From: Oscillospiraceae bacterium
GTDB lineage: Bacteria; Bacillota; Clostridia; Oscillospirales; Oscillospiraceae
Assembly: GCA_017436785.1 (NCBI GenBank)
Contig: JAFSCK010000017.1
Location: 1 to 64,000 of the forward strand
Direction of reading: 5' to 3'
DNA: 64,000 bases
Both the position numbers and the translations under genes were made by a program. The notes under the pieces were generated by a model. The model had not been told where the DNA came from. It saw only the letters and a list, made by a program, of their open reading frames with translations, and did no database searches. Of the stretch, positions 25,783-33,626 are shown piece by piece (position 1 is the stretch's first letter; the number at the start of each line of letters is the position of its first letter).

Positions 25783-25812
25783 TTGACGGTACCGCAGTAT
25801 GGGTGGTATACT
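25783..25812 (+). promoter_or_regulatory. Probable promoter of the maltodextrin importer operon
   Basis: TTGACG (25783-25788), an 18-base spacer and TATACT (25807-25812). The transcript would have a leader of about 170 bases. Direct repeats of AAGTTTCG (25853-25870) lie just downstream and recall the GTTTCG words near the LacI regulator. Confidence 0.65.
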
Positions 25813-25870
25813 GTACATAGTCTGTTCATAATAAATTCCTGCGAACGAAAAAAGTTTCGGGAAGTTTCGA

Positions 25871-25956
25871 AAAAGGGCATGCCCTTTTGTTCTCAACCAT
25901 GGTTGAGAACAAAATCTTACTCTGGCTTCAACAGAAAAGTTTCTGTCGTAGCATAT
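25871..25956 (+). promoter_or_regulatory. Structured leader RNA upstream of the first sugar-binding protein
   Basis: Three consecutive hairpins: P1 AAAAGGG/CCCTTTT with loop CATG (25871-25888), P2 GTTCTCAA/TTGAGAAC (25889-25910), then the single-stranded block ACTCTGGCTT (25919-25928), P3 ACAGAA/TTCTGT with loop AAGT (25931-25946), and the block AGCATAT (25950-25956). The outer GCT and AGC of the two blocks can pair to enclose P3. The ribosome binding site AGGAGG follows at 25975. The leader at 37536-37617 has the same order and the same blocks with differently paired stems. It is probably a cis-regulatory or mRNA-stabilising element; class unknown. Confidence 0.6.
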
Positions 25957-25988
25957 TACATTATCTCTTACATTAGGAGGAAAAAACA

Positions 25989-27263
25989 ATGAAGAAGATC
26001 ATTGCAATGCTGCTGGTTCTGGCCATGGCTCTGTCCCTGGTTGCCTGCGGCAGCAAGACTGACGCACCTGCTGAGACTCAGGGCGCTGCTGCAGCTCCCG
26101 CTGCTACCGAAGCTGCTGGTCCTCAGGCTGTCACCCTGAAGGTTTGGGCTCCTCAGGCCGACCAGGTCGACGAGACCTGCTGGCTGCCCGTCATGCTGGC
26201 TAAGTTCGAGGAAGCTCACCCCGAGTACGCTATCACCTGGGACATCGGTGTCTGCGGTGAAGGCGACGCTGCCGGTATCGTCAAGAACGACCCCGCTGCA
26301 GCTGCTGACGTTTTCCTGTACGCTAACGACCAGATGGGCACCCTGATCGAGGCTGGCGCTCTGGCTAAGCTGGGCGGCTCCTACCTGGAGCAGGTCCAGA
26401 ACGACGTGGCTCAGACCTACGTTGACACCGTCACCTACACCGACGGCGGCGTTTACGGCTTCCCCATGGCTCCCAACACCTGGTTCATGTGGTACAACAA
26501 GGACATCTTCTCCGAAGAGGATGTTAAGAACCTGAACACCATGCTGGAGAAGGGCGTTGTCTCCTTCCCCATGGATAATTCCTGGTACACCGCAACCTTC
26601 TTCTTCGGTGTCGGCGGCACTCTGTACGGTCCTCAGGGCATCGACGCAGCTGCTGGTATCGATTTCTCCTCCGACCTGTGTGTCGAGGCTGGTAAGTTCA
26701 TGATCGACTTCGCTAAGAACCCCAACTTCGTTAACGACGTTGACGGCACCGGCGTTGCTGGCATGAAGGAAGGCACCATCCACGCTATGTTCTCCGGTCC
26801 TTGGGATCGTCCCGCTCTGGAAGAGTCTCTGGGCGACAAGCTGGGCTGCGCTGTTCTGCCCACCTTCACCATGAACGGCACCGACTACCAGATGAAGTCC
26901 TTCGCTGGCTCCAAGGCTATCGGCGTCAACCCCAATGCTGCTAACCCCAAGGCTGCTATGCAGCTGGCTGCATTCCTGGCTTCTCCCGAGGGCCAGCTGG
27001 CTCGTTACGAGCTGTCCGCCATCACTCCCGCTGCTACCGCTTGCGCTGAGGACGAGGCTGTCAAGTCCAACTTCGTCGTCCTGACCGAGTCTGCTGAGAT
27101 GGCTACCGCTACCATTGCACAGCCCACCATCGCTGCAATGAACGCTTACTGGGATCCCGTCAAGAACTTCGGCCTGAACATCCTGAACGGCTCCATCACC
27201 TACGACAACGTCGAGGAGATGCTGGATGCTACTCTGGAACTGCTGAACAGCACTGGCCTGTAA
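25989..27263 (+). CDS. Maltodextrin-type ABC transporter substrate-binding lipoprotein
   Basis: A 424-residue solute-binding protein of family 1 (MalE/MdxE-like). The signal ends at lipobox LVACG, followed by an Ala/Pro/Glu linker and a mature domain starting VTLKVWAPQADQ. Segments GAGxL-type LIEAGALAKLGGSYLEQV, YGFPMAPNTWFMWYNKD and MKEGTIHAMFSGPWD match maltose-type binding proteins. Codon use is extremely biased (GCT, GAC, AAG, CTG), as expected of a very highly expressed gene. AGGAGG lies nine bases before the ATG. A hairpin separates it from the two permease genes. The substrate is inferred from MalF/MalG-like permeases and starch enzymes next door. Confidence 0.93.
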   Translation: MKKIIAMLLVLAMALSLVACGSKTDAPAETQGAAAAPAATEAAGPQAVTLKVWAPQADQVDETCWLPVMLAKFEEAHPEYAITWDIGVCGEGDAAGIVKNDPAAAADVFLYANDQMGTLIEAGALAKLGGSYLEQVQNDVAQTYVDTVTYTDGGVYGFPMAPNTWFMWYNKDIFSEEDVKNLNTMLEKGVVSFPMDNSWYTATFFFGVGGTLYGPQGIDAAAGIDFSSDLCVEAGKFMIDFAKNPNFVNDVDGTGVAGMKEGTIHAMFSGPWDRPALEESLGDKLGCAVLPTFTMNGTDYQMKSFAGSKAIGVNPNAANPKAAMQLAAFLASPEGQLARYELSAITPAATACAEDEAVKSNFVVLTESAEMATATIAQPTIAAMNAYWDPVKNFGLNILNGSITYDNVEEMLDATLELLNSTGL

Positions 27264-27303
27264 TTGAACACGCCCGAGTTGTTTGACTGAGCTTTGAGTC
27301 CGG

Positions 27304-27336
27304 CGGCGGTCGGAATATTTCCGACCGCCGTTTTTC
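27304..27336 (+). terminator. Hairpin terminator between binding protein and permease genes
   Basis: CGGCGGTCGGAA pairs with TCCGACCGCCG and is followed by TTTTT. Partial termination here would keep binding protein mRNA in excess over permease mRNA. Confidence 0.85.
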
Positions 27337-27415
27337 TCTACTTAAAATCAAGAAAAATCAGGGAAAAGATTGCATTTGTGCGGTTTTTACCTGAAAACCG
27401 AAGGGAGACGGTAAA

Positions 27416-28807
27416 GTGGCAACAAAAGAAATGACCAAGCCCATCGCCGCTTACAGTAAGATCGGCTCTACCTCTCTGCAGAGCGCACTGAAAAATGGCG
27501 GTGCCGTGGTCTGGCTGTCCTGCCTGATCATGGGCCTTGGCAATATTGCAGCCGGCCAGTTCTTGAAGGGCCTGCTGTTCCTCGCAATCGAGATCGCATT
27601 CGTCTACTACATGGCTACCAGTGGCTTGAACTGGCTGAGCCTGCTGCCCTCTCTGGGCGATACTCCCACTCAGGAAGTCTGGAACGATGATCTGGGCGTC
27701 TATGAGTACATTCAGGGTGACAACTCTCAGCAGATCCTGCTGTTTGCTGTGGCTACTCTGGCGATCGTGGCTTTCTTCGTCGTAGTCTGGCGGGCATCCG
27801 TCCGCAGCGGCTATATGGGCCTGTGCGTTAAGCGCGCCGGCAAGAAGGCTCCTTCCATGAAGACGGACATCATCGCACTGTTTGATGAGAACATTCACAA
27901 GCTGCTGATGGCTCCTCCCTTCATGATGCTGGCGATCTTCACCATGGTTCCTCTGGTCTACATGATGCTGATGGCCTTCACCAACTACTCCGCTATTGAC
28001 GACCACCTGATCCTGTTCGACTGGGTGGGCATCAAGAACTTCCTTGCAATTTTTGATTCCGGCAGTGCCATCGGCAGACAGTTTGGCGGCGTTCTGACTT
28101 GGACCCTGATCTGGGCCTTCTTCGCAACCTTCCTGAACTTCTTCCTGGGCACCTTCATGGCAATGATCATCCAGCGTCCCTCCACCCGCTTCAAGGGCCT
28201 GTGGAGAACCATCCTGTCCCTGACCATTGCAGTTCCCCAGTTCGTTTCCCTGATGATCATCCGCAACATGTTCAAGGACAACGGTGCTGTGAACACCCTG
28301 TTCCAGAGCCTCGGCGTTCTGGGCAAGGGCGAGGTCTTCCCCTTCATGACCGACGCTACTTGGGCACGCGTGCTGCTGATCGTGGTCAACCTGTGGGTCG
28401 GTATTCCCTATACCGTCATGCAGGTCACCGGTATCCTGCAGAATATCCCCGCTGAGCAGTATGAGGCTGCCCGTATCGACGGTGCCAATACCGCACAGCA
28501 GTTCCGCTATGTTACTCTGCCTTACATGATCTTCGTGCTGACTCCTTACATCATCACCCAGTTCACCGGCAACATCAACAACTTCAACATCATCTACCTG
28601 CTCACCGGCGGCGGCCCCACCTACGTTGGCGATTCCGCTGGCCAGACCGACCTGCTGGTCACTTGGCTGTACAAGCTGTCCATTGACAAGCAGCAGTACA
28701 ACATGGGTGCCGTTATCGGTATCTTCACCTTCATCGTTCTGGCTGTTGTGGCACTGGTCACCTACCGGAGCTCCGGATCTTACAAGGATGAGGAGGGCTT
28801 CAAATAA
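27416..28807 (+). CDS. MalF-type ABC transporter permease
   Basis: Inner-membrane permease subunit of the maltodextrin importer. The 463-residue protein has an N-terminal extra membrane hairpin (about residues 35-75) and a second pair before the six core helices. The coupling EAA loop reads YEAARIDGANTAQQFRYVTLPYM. The length and N-terminal extension fit MalF/MdxF rather than the shorter UgpA type. The start is GTG at 27416, with AAGGGAG upstream. Its stop overlaps the next ATG (TAATG), so translation is coupled to malG. No ATP-binding subunit gene is in the window. Confidence 0.92.
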   Translation: MATKEMTKPIAAYSKIGSTSLQSALKNGGAVVWLSCLIMGLGNIAAGQFLKGLLFLAIEIAFVYYMATSGLNWLSLLPSLGDTPTQEVWNDDLGVYEYIQGDNSQQILLFAVATLAIVAFFVVVWRASVRSGYMGLCVKRAGKKAPSMKTDIIALFDENIHKLLMAPPFMMLAIFTMVPLVYMMLMAFTNYSAIDDHLILFDWVGIKNFLAIFDSGSAIGRQFGGVLTWTLIWAFFATFLNFFLGTFMAMIIQRPSTRFKGLWRTILSLTIAVPQFVSLMIIRNMFKDNGAVNTLFQSLGVLGKGEVFPFMTDATWARVLLIVVNLWVGIPYTVMQVTGILQNIPAEQYEAARIDGANTAQQFRYVTLPYMIFVLTPYIITQFTGNINNFNIIYLLTGGGPTYVGDSAGQTDLLVTWLYKLSIDKQQYNMGAVIGIFTFIVLAVVALVTYRSSGSYKDEEGFK

Positions 28808-29679
28808 TGGCTAAGAAACCTGTTTCCGTTAAGAAACAAAAGATGGTCACGGATATCGTGGTCCATGTGTTCCTGGTGATCGTGGCCATCGTGTGGCTGA
28901 TCCCCTTTATCTGGATCATTGCCCACAGCTTCCGCGGTGAGAGCACCGGTATGTTCTGCTCCACCTTCCTGCCCCAGCAGTATACGCTGGACAACTACAT
29001 CGGCCTGTTTACCGATGTCAAGACCATGAACTTCCCCAAGATGTTCATGAACACCTTCATCATCGCCTGCTTCACCTGCGTGATTTCCACCTTCTTCGTA
29101 CTGAGCGTTGCATACAGCCTGTCCCGTGTGAAGTGGACCATGCGTAAGAGCTACATGGATATGGCTATGGTCATCAACCTGTTCCCCGGCTTCATGTCCA
29201 TGGTTGCTATCTACTTCCTGCTGAAGGCTATGGGCCTGACCGAAGGCAACCGCATCCCCATCGCTCTGGTCATCTGCTTCACCGCAGGCGCCGGTACCGG
29301 CTTCCACGTCATGAAGGGCTACATGGATACCATTCCTAAGGCTCTGGACGAGGCTGCCATGATCGACGGCTGCACCCGCTTCCAGACCTTCTACAAGATC
29401 ACCCTGCCTCTGTGCAAGCCCATGATCGTGTATCAGGTCATTACCGCCTTCATGGGCCCCTGGATGGACTTCATCTTTGCTAAGATCATCGTCCGTGCTG
29501 AGACTCAGTATGCTACCGTTTCCATCGGCATGTGGAAGATGCTGGAAATGGAGTACATCGGCGGCTGGTTTACCCGTTTCTGTGCTGCGGCCGTTCTGGT
29601 CTCCATCCCCATCTCCATCCTGTTTATGATCACTCAGAAGTTCTATCAGGAAGCAATGGGCGGCGCCGTCAAGGGTTAA
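28807..29679 (+). CDS. MalG-type ABC transporter permease
   Basis: Second permease subunit of the maltodextrin importer; 290 residues, six predicted membrane helices. The EAA loop is LDEAAMIDGCTRFQTFYKIT. The C-terminus EAMGGAVKG matches the MalG family end that contacts the transporter core. The ATG overlaps the malF stop by one base. Energy would have to come from a shared MsmX/MsmK-type ATPase encoded elsewhere, a common arrangement in Firmicutes; that part is inference. Confidence 0.93.
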   Translation: MAKKPVSVKKQKMVTDIVVHVFLVIVAIVWLIPFIWIIAHSFRGESTGMFCSTFLPQQYTLDNYIGLFTDVKTMNFPKMFMNTFIIACFTCVISTFFVLSVAYSLSRVKWTMRKSYMDMAMVINLFPGFMSMVAIYFLLKAMGLTEGNRIPIALVICFTAGAGTGFHVMKGYMDTIPKALDEAAMIDGCTRFQTFYKITLPLCKPMIVYQVITAFMGPWMDFIFAKIIVRAETQYATVSIGMWKMLEMEYIGGWFTRFCAAAVLVSIPISILFMITQKFYQEAMGGAVKG

Positions 29680-29715
29680 TTTCCAAACAAGCAACAAGAG
29701 CTTCCTTTTCACCAT

Positions 29716-29783
29716 GCCATCCATGACTGGGGTGAGCCATGGATGGCACCCGCAGCTTTCCTGCTCCATGGGGAAGCTGCGGG
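29716..29783 (+). terminator. Two tandem hairpins after the importer operon
   Basis: GCCATCCATG/CATGGATGGC (29716-29747) and CCCGCAGCTT/AAGCTGCGGG (29749-29783). The second is followed by AAAACTCTTT, so the T run is weak; this may be an mRNA 3'-end stabiliser or partial terminator. Confidence 0.55.
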
Positions 29784-29828
29784 AAAACTCTTTCTATCCC
29801 AAATCTCTTACCTCGAAAGGATCCCATT

Positions 29829-30602
29829 ATGGAACGACTCGGAAAAAAGAAAAGCTTTGCCTTCAACGGCAATGCACTGCGGGCATGGGCGCTGCTGTTT
29901 GCGGCGGCAGGCGTGGTAGGCCGGGGCCTGATGCAGACCCACCTTCTGGGGATCGGACAGGTTTCCGCCCAGCAGCTGCTGGAGGCAATCACTACATCGG
30001 AAGAAGCCATGGTCATGGCCACACTGTCGCTGATCCTGCAGGCAGTGGAAACCTGCGCGGTGCCGATTTTTGCACTGATGCTAGTTTTGGGCGTCCAGCA
30101 TACTGCCGACTTTAAGGCATACTTCCTCCGGGTCGCAGCGCTGGCGGTGCTATGTGAGATTCCCTACAATCTTGCTCTGGGAGCAAAGCTGTTTGCGCTG
30201 GACAGCCGGAACCCGGTGTTCGGTCTGGTACTGTGCATGGTGCTGATCGCCTTCTATCGCTACTATACAGCGGAGAAATTCTCCAACACCCTTATCAAGC
30301 TGGCCGTTACGGCGGCTGCGGTGGTGTGGTGCGAGATGCTGCGCATTGATTTTGGTTCCGCACTGGTGATCGTGACAGCAGTTCTGTGGTATTTCCGGGC
30401 GAAGCCCTTGTACCGGAACATTGCCGGTGCTACCGCGGCCATTATCTGCTCCGTCATGTCTCCCTTCTTTATGGCATCTCCCATGGCCTTCATGGTGATC
30501 CATTTCTACAATGACGAGAAGAGCACCAACAGCCGGAAGCTGAACTACCTTGCCTATCCTGTCATTCTGACAGTGGCAGCCGCAGTGGGACTGTTTCTGT
30601 AA
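29829..30602 (+). CDS. TraX-like integral membrane protein
   Basis: A 257-residue multi-pass membrane protein. The segment VPIFALMLVLGVQHTADFKAY, then RVAALAVLCEIPYNLA, matches the TraX-family core (hydrophobic PIFAF, HT and EIPF motifs). TraX was first seen as an F-pilin acetylase; chromosomal homologues in Firmicutes are annotated only by similarity and may act as acyltransferases. There are no conjugation genes nearby. I set the ATG at 29829 after GAAAGGA. A terminator follows at 30613. Its role beside the sugar importer is unknown. Confidence 0.8.
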   Translation: MERLGKKKSFAFNGNALRAWALLFAAAGVVGRGLMQTHLLGIGQVSAQQLLEAITTSEEAMVMATLSLILQAVETCAVPIFALMLVLGVQHTADFKAYFLRVAALAVLCEIPYNLALGAKLFALDSRNPVFGLVLCMVLIAFYRYYTAEKFSNTLIKLAVTAAAVVWCEMLRIDFGSALVIVTAVLWYFRAKPLYRNIAGATAAIICSVMSPFFMASPMAFMVIHFYNDEKSTNSRKLNYLAYPVILTVAAAVGLFL

Positions 30603-30612
30603 AAATAATACA

Positions 30613-30637
30613 GGCGGGGATGGATCCCCGCCTTGTT
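30613..30637. terminator. Terminator between convergent genes
   Basis: GGCGGGGA pairs with TCCCCGCC around TGGA, flanked by A-rich and T-rich sequence, between the TraX-like gene and ogt. Confidence 0.75.
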
Positions 30638-30639
30638 GC

Positions 30640-31164
30640 TTATTTGGGAAGTTTGAATTTGGATACATCATGGCCCTCCAGCTTCAGGAGGGCGATTTTA
30701 TTTGCCATTCCGCCGCCGTAGCCGGTCAGGGCAACCTTGGCACCCATCACCCGATGGCAGGGGATGAGGATGCACAGGGGATTCCAGCCCACGGCACCGC
30801 CGACGGCTTGTGCAGACATTTTGGGAAGGCCCTGCTTTATCGCGATCCGCTGGGCGATCTGCCCGTAGGTCAGTGTTTGCCCGTAGGGAATGGTTTGCAG
30901 AATATCCATCACCTCCTGCCGAAAGACAGTCAGGTGGTGGATTTGATAATTTGGGGTGAAATCCGGCTGTTTCCCTTGAAAATACTGGTCAAGCCAATTT
31001 GCTGTCTCATCAAAAATGGGAAGCTGGAGGTCTGTCCAAGGCTCTGCGTGCTTTCCTGCACCACGGGACCCGGTAAACCAGAGCCCGGTGAGAAATTTTC
31101 CATCGCTGGTCATTTCTAAATCAGAAAGCCCTTCCGGGGTTGTGTAATGCCAATGGTAGATCAT
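30640..31164 (-). CDS. ogt: Methylated-DNA-protein-cysteine methyltransferase
   Basis: Suicide repair protein that takes alkyl groups from O6-alkylguanine. The 174-residue protein has the recognition motif YGQTLTYGQIA, the active site IPCHRV with Cys136, and the C-terminal KIALLKLE helix. There is no Ada-type N-terminal domain. The start at 31164 is eleven bases after the stop of the LacI-family gene; its likely ribosome binding site (TTGAGG) overlaps the end of that gene, so the two are co-transcribed. The frame stays open far upstream inside the lacI-type gene, but that is a shadow. Confidence 0.93.
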   Translation of the reverse strand: MIYHWHYTTPEGLSDLEMTSDGKFLTGLWFTGSRGAGKHAEPWTDLQLPIFDETANWLDQYFQGKQPDFTPNYQIHHLTVFRQEVMDILQTIPYGQTLTYGQIAQRIAIKQGLPKMSAQAVGGAVGWNPLCILIPCHRVMGAKVALTGYGGGMANKIALLKLEGHDVSKFKLPK

Positions 31165-31175
31165 AGGAGGCAGCC

Positions 31176-32198
31176 TCAATCCATCCGGCGGCAGCTGTCG
31201 CGCTCCACGATCCTGTGGGGGACGATGATCTTGGTGGTCAGCAGATTGGGATTTTCCGCATGATTTATGATCTGGTGAGCAGACTCCTGCCCCAGTCGGT
31301 AAGAATTGATATCCACTGCCGTCAGCTGGGGAGAGGCCAGCTGGGCATACAGGGAATTGTTGAAGGCGATGATGGAAACGTCCTCCGGGATGGACAGCTG
31401 GATCTGATGGCAAACCCGTTCCAGTGCAAGGGCCAGAATGTCATCGCTGACCACGAAGGCGGTGGGGCGGTCCTCCTGCCGCAGAAGGGACAACAGCGCG
31501 TCAGCACCGTCGGGGCTGACACTGTTCATTTCCACGCAGTAATCCTCCCGGATGGGAAGCTGGTGCAGCAGACAGGAAAGCTGATAACCGGAGCGGCGGT
31601 CAGAGGCGTAAAGAAAATCATTTTTGCTGCCAAGGTAACCAATGCGGCGGTGACCCAGAGAATACAAATAGTCCGCAGCTTCCCGGCCGGCCAGCAGGTT
31701 ATCGTTGTCGATGCAGATGGTCTGGCCGGACAGTTCGTTGGCCTTGCCGACAATGACATAAAGCAGTCCGTGCTCACAGAGGTAGTCCACAACGATGTCA
31801 TCGGTACGGGAATAGAGGATGATGAAGCCATCTACGCTGCCGCTGCGGTGAAGGGTCTGGATGGATTGAAGGATCTCGTCGTAATCCTTGCCTGTGACCA
31901 CGGTGCTGGCTACCCGGCGCTGGTTGCACACCTGAGAAATGCCCCGGATGGCCTTCAGGTAGAAGGTATTTTCATAGGCCTCCCGGTCAGAAGGAGGAAG
32001 AATGATGCCGATGGTCTTAATGGCCTGCACATTTCCTGCGTCGTTGGAGGCTGGCAGCTCATAGCCCAGCTCCTCCATGGCCTTCTGGACCCGCTCCCGG
32101 GTCTCCTGACTGATGGCGGGGTTATTGTTGCAGACACGGGATACTGTGGAGGGGGAGACCCCGGCCAATTTTGCAACATCTTTGATGGTGACTGCCAT
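31176..32198 (-). CDS. LacI-family transcriptional regulator
   Basis: A 340-residue regulator: N-terminal HTH VTIKDVAKLAGVSPSTVSRV, hinge helix, and a sugar-binding-type sensor (GIILPPSDREAYENTF, DGFIILYSR, GYLGS). The ATG at 32198 follows AAGGA at proper distance; an in-frame GTG lies two codons upstream. Its own promoter (TTGACT-N17-TAGACT, minus strand) overlaps TTGCA-type half sites. The same half sites form a 28-base inverted repeat at the promoter of the divergent truncated-MalQ gene. Autoregulation and control of that divergent unit are likely. Confidence 0.91.
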   Translation of the reverse strand: MAVTIKDVAKLAGVSPSTVSRVCNNNPAISQETRERVQKAMEELGYELPASNDAGNVQAIKTIGIILPPSDREAYENTFYLKAIRGISQVCNQRRVASTVVTGKDYDEILQSIQTLHRSGSVDGFIILYSRTDDIVVDYLCEHGLLYVIVGKANELSGQTICIDNDNLLAGREAADYLYSLGHRRIGYLGSKNDFLYASDRRSGYQLSCLLHQLPIREDYCVEMNSVSPDGADALLSLLRQEDRPTAFVVSDDILALALERVCHQIQLSIPEDVSIIAFNNSLYAQLASPQLTAVDINSYRLGQESAHQIINHAENPNLLTTKIIVPHRIVERDSCRRMD

Positions 32199-32228
32199 AT
32201 GCACACGTCCTTAGAAATTGATACATAT

Positions 32229-32257
32229 AGTCTAATGCAAACTTCCTGCAAAGTCAA
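32229..32257 (-). promoter_or_regulatory. Probable promoter of the second lacI-type gene
   Basis: On the minus strand TTGACT (32257-32252), a 17-base spacer and TAGACT (32234-32229). The spacer carries TTGCAGGAAGTTTGCA, an imperfect version of the palindrome at 32397-32424. Confidence 0.5.
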
Positions 32258-32369
32258 TGGAAATTGCAGCAACAGAAGATTGCAAACCTGTGAAAATGAA
32301 GGAAAATTAAAGAAAAAAACTGCGGCGCTTGTATAAAATGTAGAATCCAGTGGAAAAAGAAAAAAAGAC

Positions 32370-32424
32370 TTGAAATTGCGATGCAAATATTGTATGTTAG
32401 TTGCAGAAAGATTTCTGCAACTAA
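32370..32424 (+). promoter_or_regulatory. Promoter with long palindromic operator
   Basis: TTGAAA (32370-32375), a 17-base spacer and TATGTT (32393-32398). A perfect inverted repeat covers 32397-32424: TTAGTTGCAGAAA, GA centre, TTTCTGCAACTAA. Its position at the -10 end and transcription start fits a repressor site, probably for the divergent LacI-family protein. Confidence 0.7.
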
Positions 32425-32484
32425 TGTTGCGGTTCAGGAATGAAAGCGGTCAAAATTACTTTCACGCAGAATGAGGAGCTGCCT

Positions 32485-33033
32485 ATGAAAATGGAAGCAA
32501 CACAGACCTTTTCCGGTATCGCCTATGATCCCGGTTTCTTTCAGGAAAAGATGGGACAGGCACGGAAATGGCTGGTTCAGAACGGGGAACAGTTTGGTCC
32601 CGAACGGATGTCGGACCCCTGTCAGATCGATTTGGGTATGTTGGTCCGTGACGGCGTGTTATATCCCGAGGAGTGGTCCTGCATGTCCTTTTGCATGGAT
32701 GAGGATACCGATCCGGAGGAATTGCGGCAGGATCAGGATATCCTGCTGACCATGGCCTACGAGCGCAGTAACATTGCGCAGGATCCTCGGTTTCAGCAAT
32801 TTTTGCAGGAAAATCAAAGCTGGTTGGAGGAATACTCCCTATTTTTGGCGCTGGACCGTTTTTTCTGCGGCATCCACTGGCAGAATTGGCCGGAGGATAT
32901 TCGCCGGCGCTACGGCTATGCGCTGGATCATTACCGGCGGGAGCTTTACTTTGACCGGGAATATCAAATGTATTTGCAGTTTCTGTGCGCCCGGCAGCAT
33001 GCGCTGACCGGAATGGGCACGGACTTGAAATAA
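32485..33033 (+). CDS. Truncated MalQ-like protein lacking the catalytic half
   Basis: A 182-residue protein clearly related to the N-terminal half of the full MalQ encoded at 24.2 kb. Compare LVRDGVLYPEEW with LVEEGVLKQEEV, and the block AYERSN...WPEDIRRRYGYALDHYRRELYF with AYERSD...WPEDIRMHYGPALDYYRGKLYF. It ends right after MYLQFLCARQ, before all three catalytic carboxylates of GH77. The N-terminal SLPSKYGIG segment is also missing. Yet it has its own GAGGAG site, a clean stop, and an operator-controlled promoter, so it does not look like simple decay. It could be a glucan-binding or regulatory protein, or an early-stage remnant. The next gene, 14 bases later, encodes a lone CBM48 domain. 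Confidence 0.78.
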   Translation: MKMEATQTFSGIAYDPGFFQEKMGQARKWLVQNGEQFGPERMSDPCQIDLGMLVRDGVLYPEEWSCMSFCMDEDTDPEELRQDQDILLTMAYERSNIAQDPRFQQFLQENQSWLEEYSLFLALDRFFCGIHWQNWPEDIRRRYGYALDHYRRELYFDREYQMYLQFLCARQHALTGMGTDLK

Positions 33034-33047
33034 GCGAGGGATCGCCT

Positions 33048-33374
33048 ATGCAGGAGATGCAGAAGGCCGGTATGTACCGGCATTTGGAAAACCGAAGAAG
33101 ACGGCTGGCACGGGGTGGTACGGTCAGCGAATTTGCCGGAGAGCATGATTACTACGGCTTTCACCGGGTAACTGGCGGCTGGGTCTTTCGGGAATGGGCA
33201 CCGGATGCCCGGAGGATCTACCTGACCGGAGAGTTTAACGGCTGGAATCCGGAAAGTGACCCCATGGTGCCTGTAGGAAATGGCAGCTGGGTCCTATACC
33301 TGCCCGGAGAGGATACCCTCTGGGAGACCTGCCGTGTCAAAACCGTGGTGGAACATTACGAAGCCATAGGATAA
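33048..33374 (+). CDS. Stand-alone CBM48 domain (branching-enzyme N-terminal fragment)
   Basis: A 108-residue protein that matches only the N-terminal CBM48 module of 1,4-alpha-glucan branching enzymes: YYGFHRV, FREWAPDARRIYLTGEFNGW, and VPVGNGSWVLYLPG. The GH13 catalytic barrel is absent; the ORF stops with a normal TAA and the following DNA is a hairpin and repeats, not residual barrel sequence. The ATG at 33048 has GCGAGGG upstream. It forms a two-gene unit with the truncated MalQ-like protein. In AMPK-type systems lone CBM48 modules bind glycogen; such a role here is inference. Confidence 0.78.
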   Translation: MQEMQKAGMYRHLENRRRRLARGGTVSEFAGEHDYYGFHRVTGGWVFREWAPDARRIYLTGEFNGWNPESDPMVPVGNGSWVLYLPGEDTLWETCRVKTVVEHYEAIG

Positions 33375-33421
33375 GATCCCGGGTATGCCATTGCCCGTTG
33401 AAGATACTTCCTCTTTCTTGT

Positions 33422-33455
33422 CCAAAGGCCCCCGATGAAAGTCGGGGGCCTTTGG
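33422..33455 (+). terminator. GC-rich hairpin after the CBM48 gene
   Basis: CCAAAGGCCCCCGA pairs with TCGGGGGCCTTTGG around six bases. There is no T run after it, so termination is likely but not certain. Confidence 0.65.
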
Positions 33456-33494
33456 CATATGGAAAGGTAAAATTGGAATCTGTCAAGCTCTTAT

Positions 33495-33523
33495 TGTAGG
33501 GCGGGGTCATGACCCCGCCCTGC
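33495..33523. repeat. Family B palindrome
   Basis: A single copy of the TGTAGGGCGG...CCGCCCTGC palindrome with core GGGGTCATGACCCC. Confidence 0.75.
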
Positions 33524-33582
33524 TGTGATGTATGAAACGCACTGGGAAATACCGGTTTATGATCTTTAGACAGTGTACGGCG

Positions 33583-33614
33583 AAAAAACACCCCGGAAGT
33601 AATTCCGGGGTGTT
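33583..33614 (-). terminator. Rho-independent terminator of the RpiR gene
   Basis: AACACCCCGGAA pairs with TTCCGGGGTGTT around GTAA; on the minus strand it is followed by a T run (AAAAAA at 33583-33588 on the plus strand). Confidence 0.85.
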
Positions 33615-33626
33615 GGCATTTGGGTG

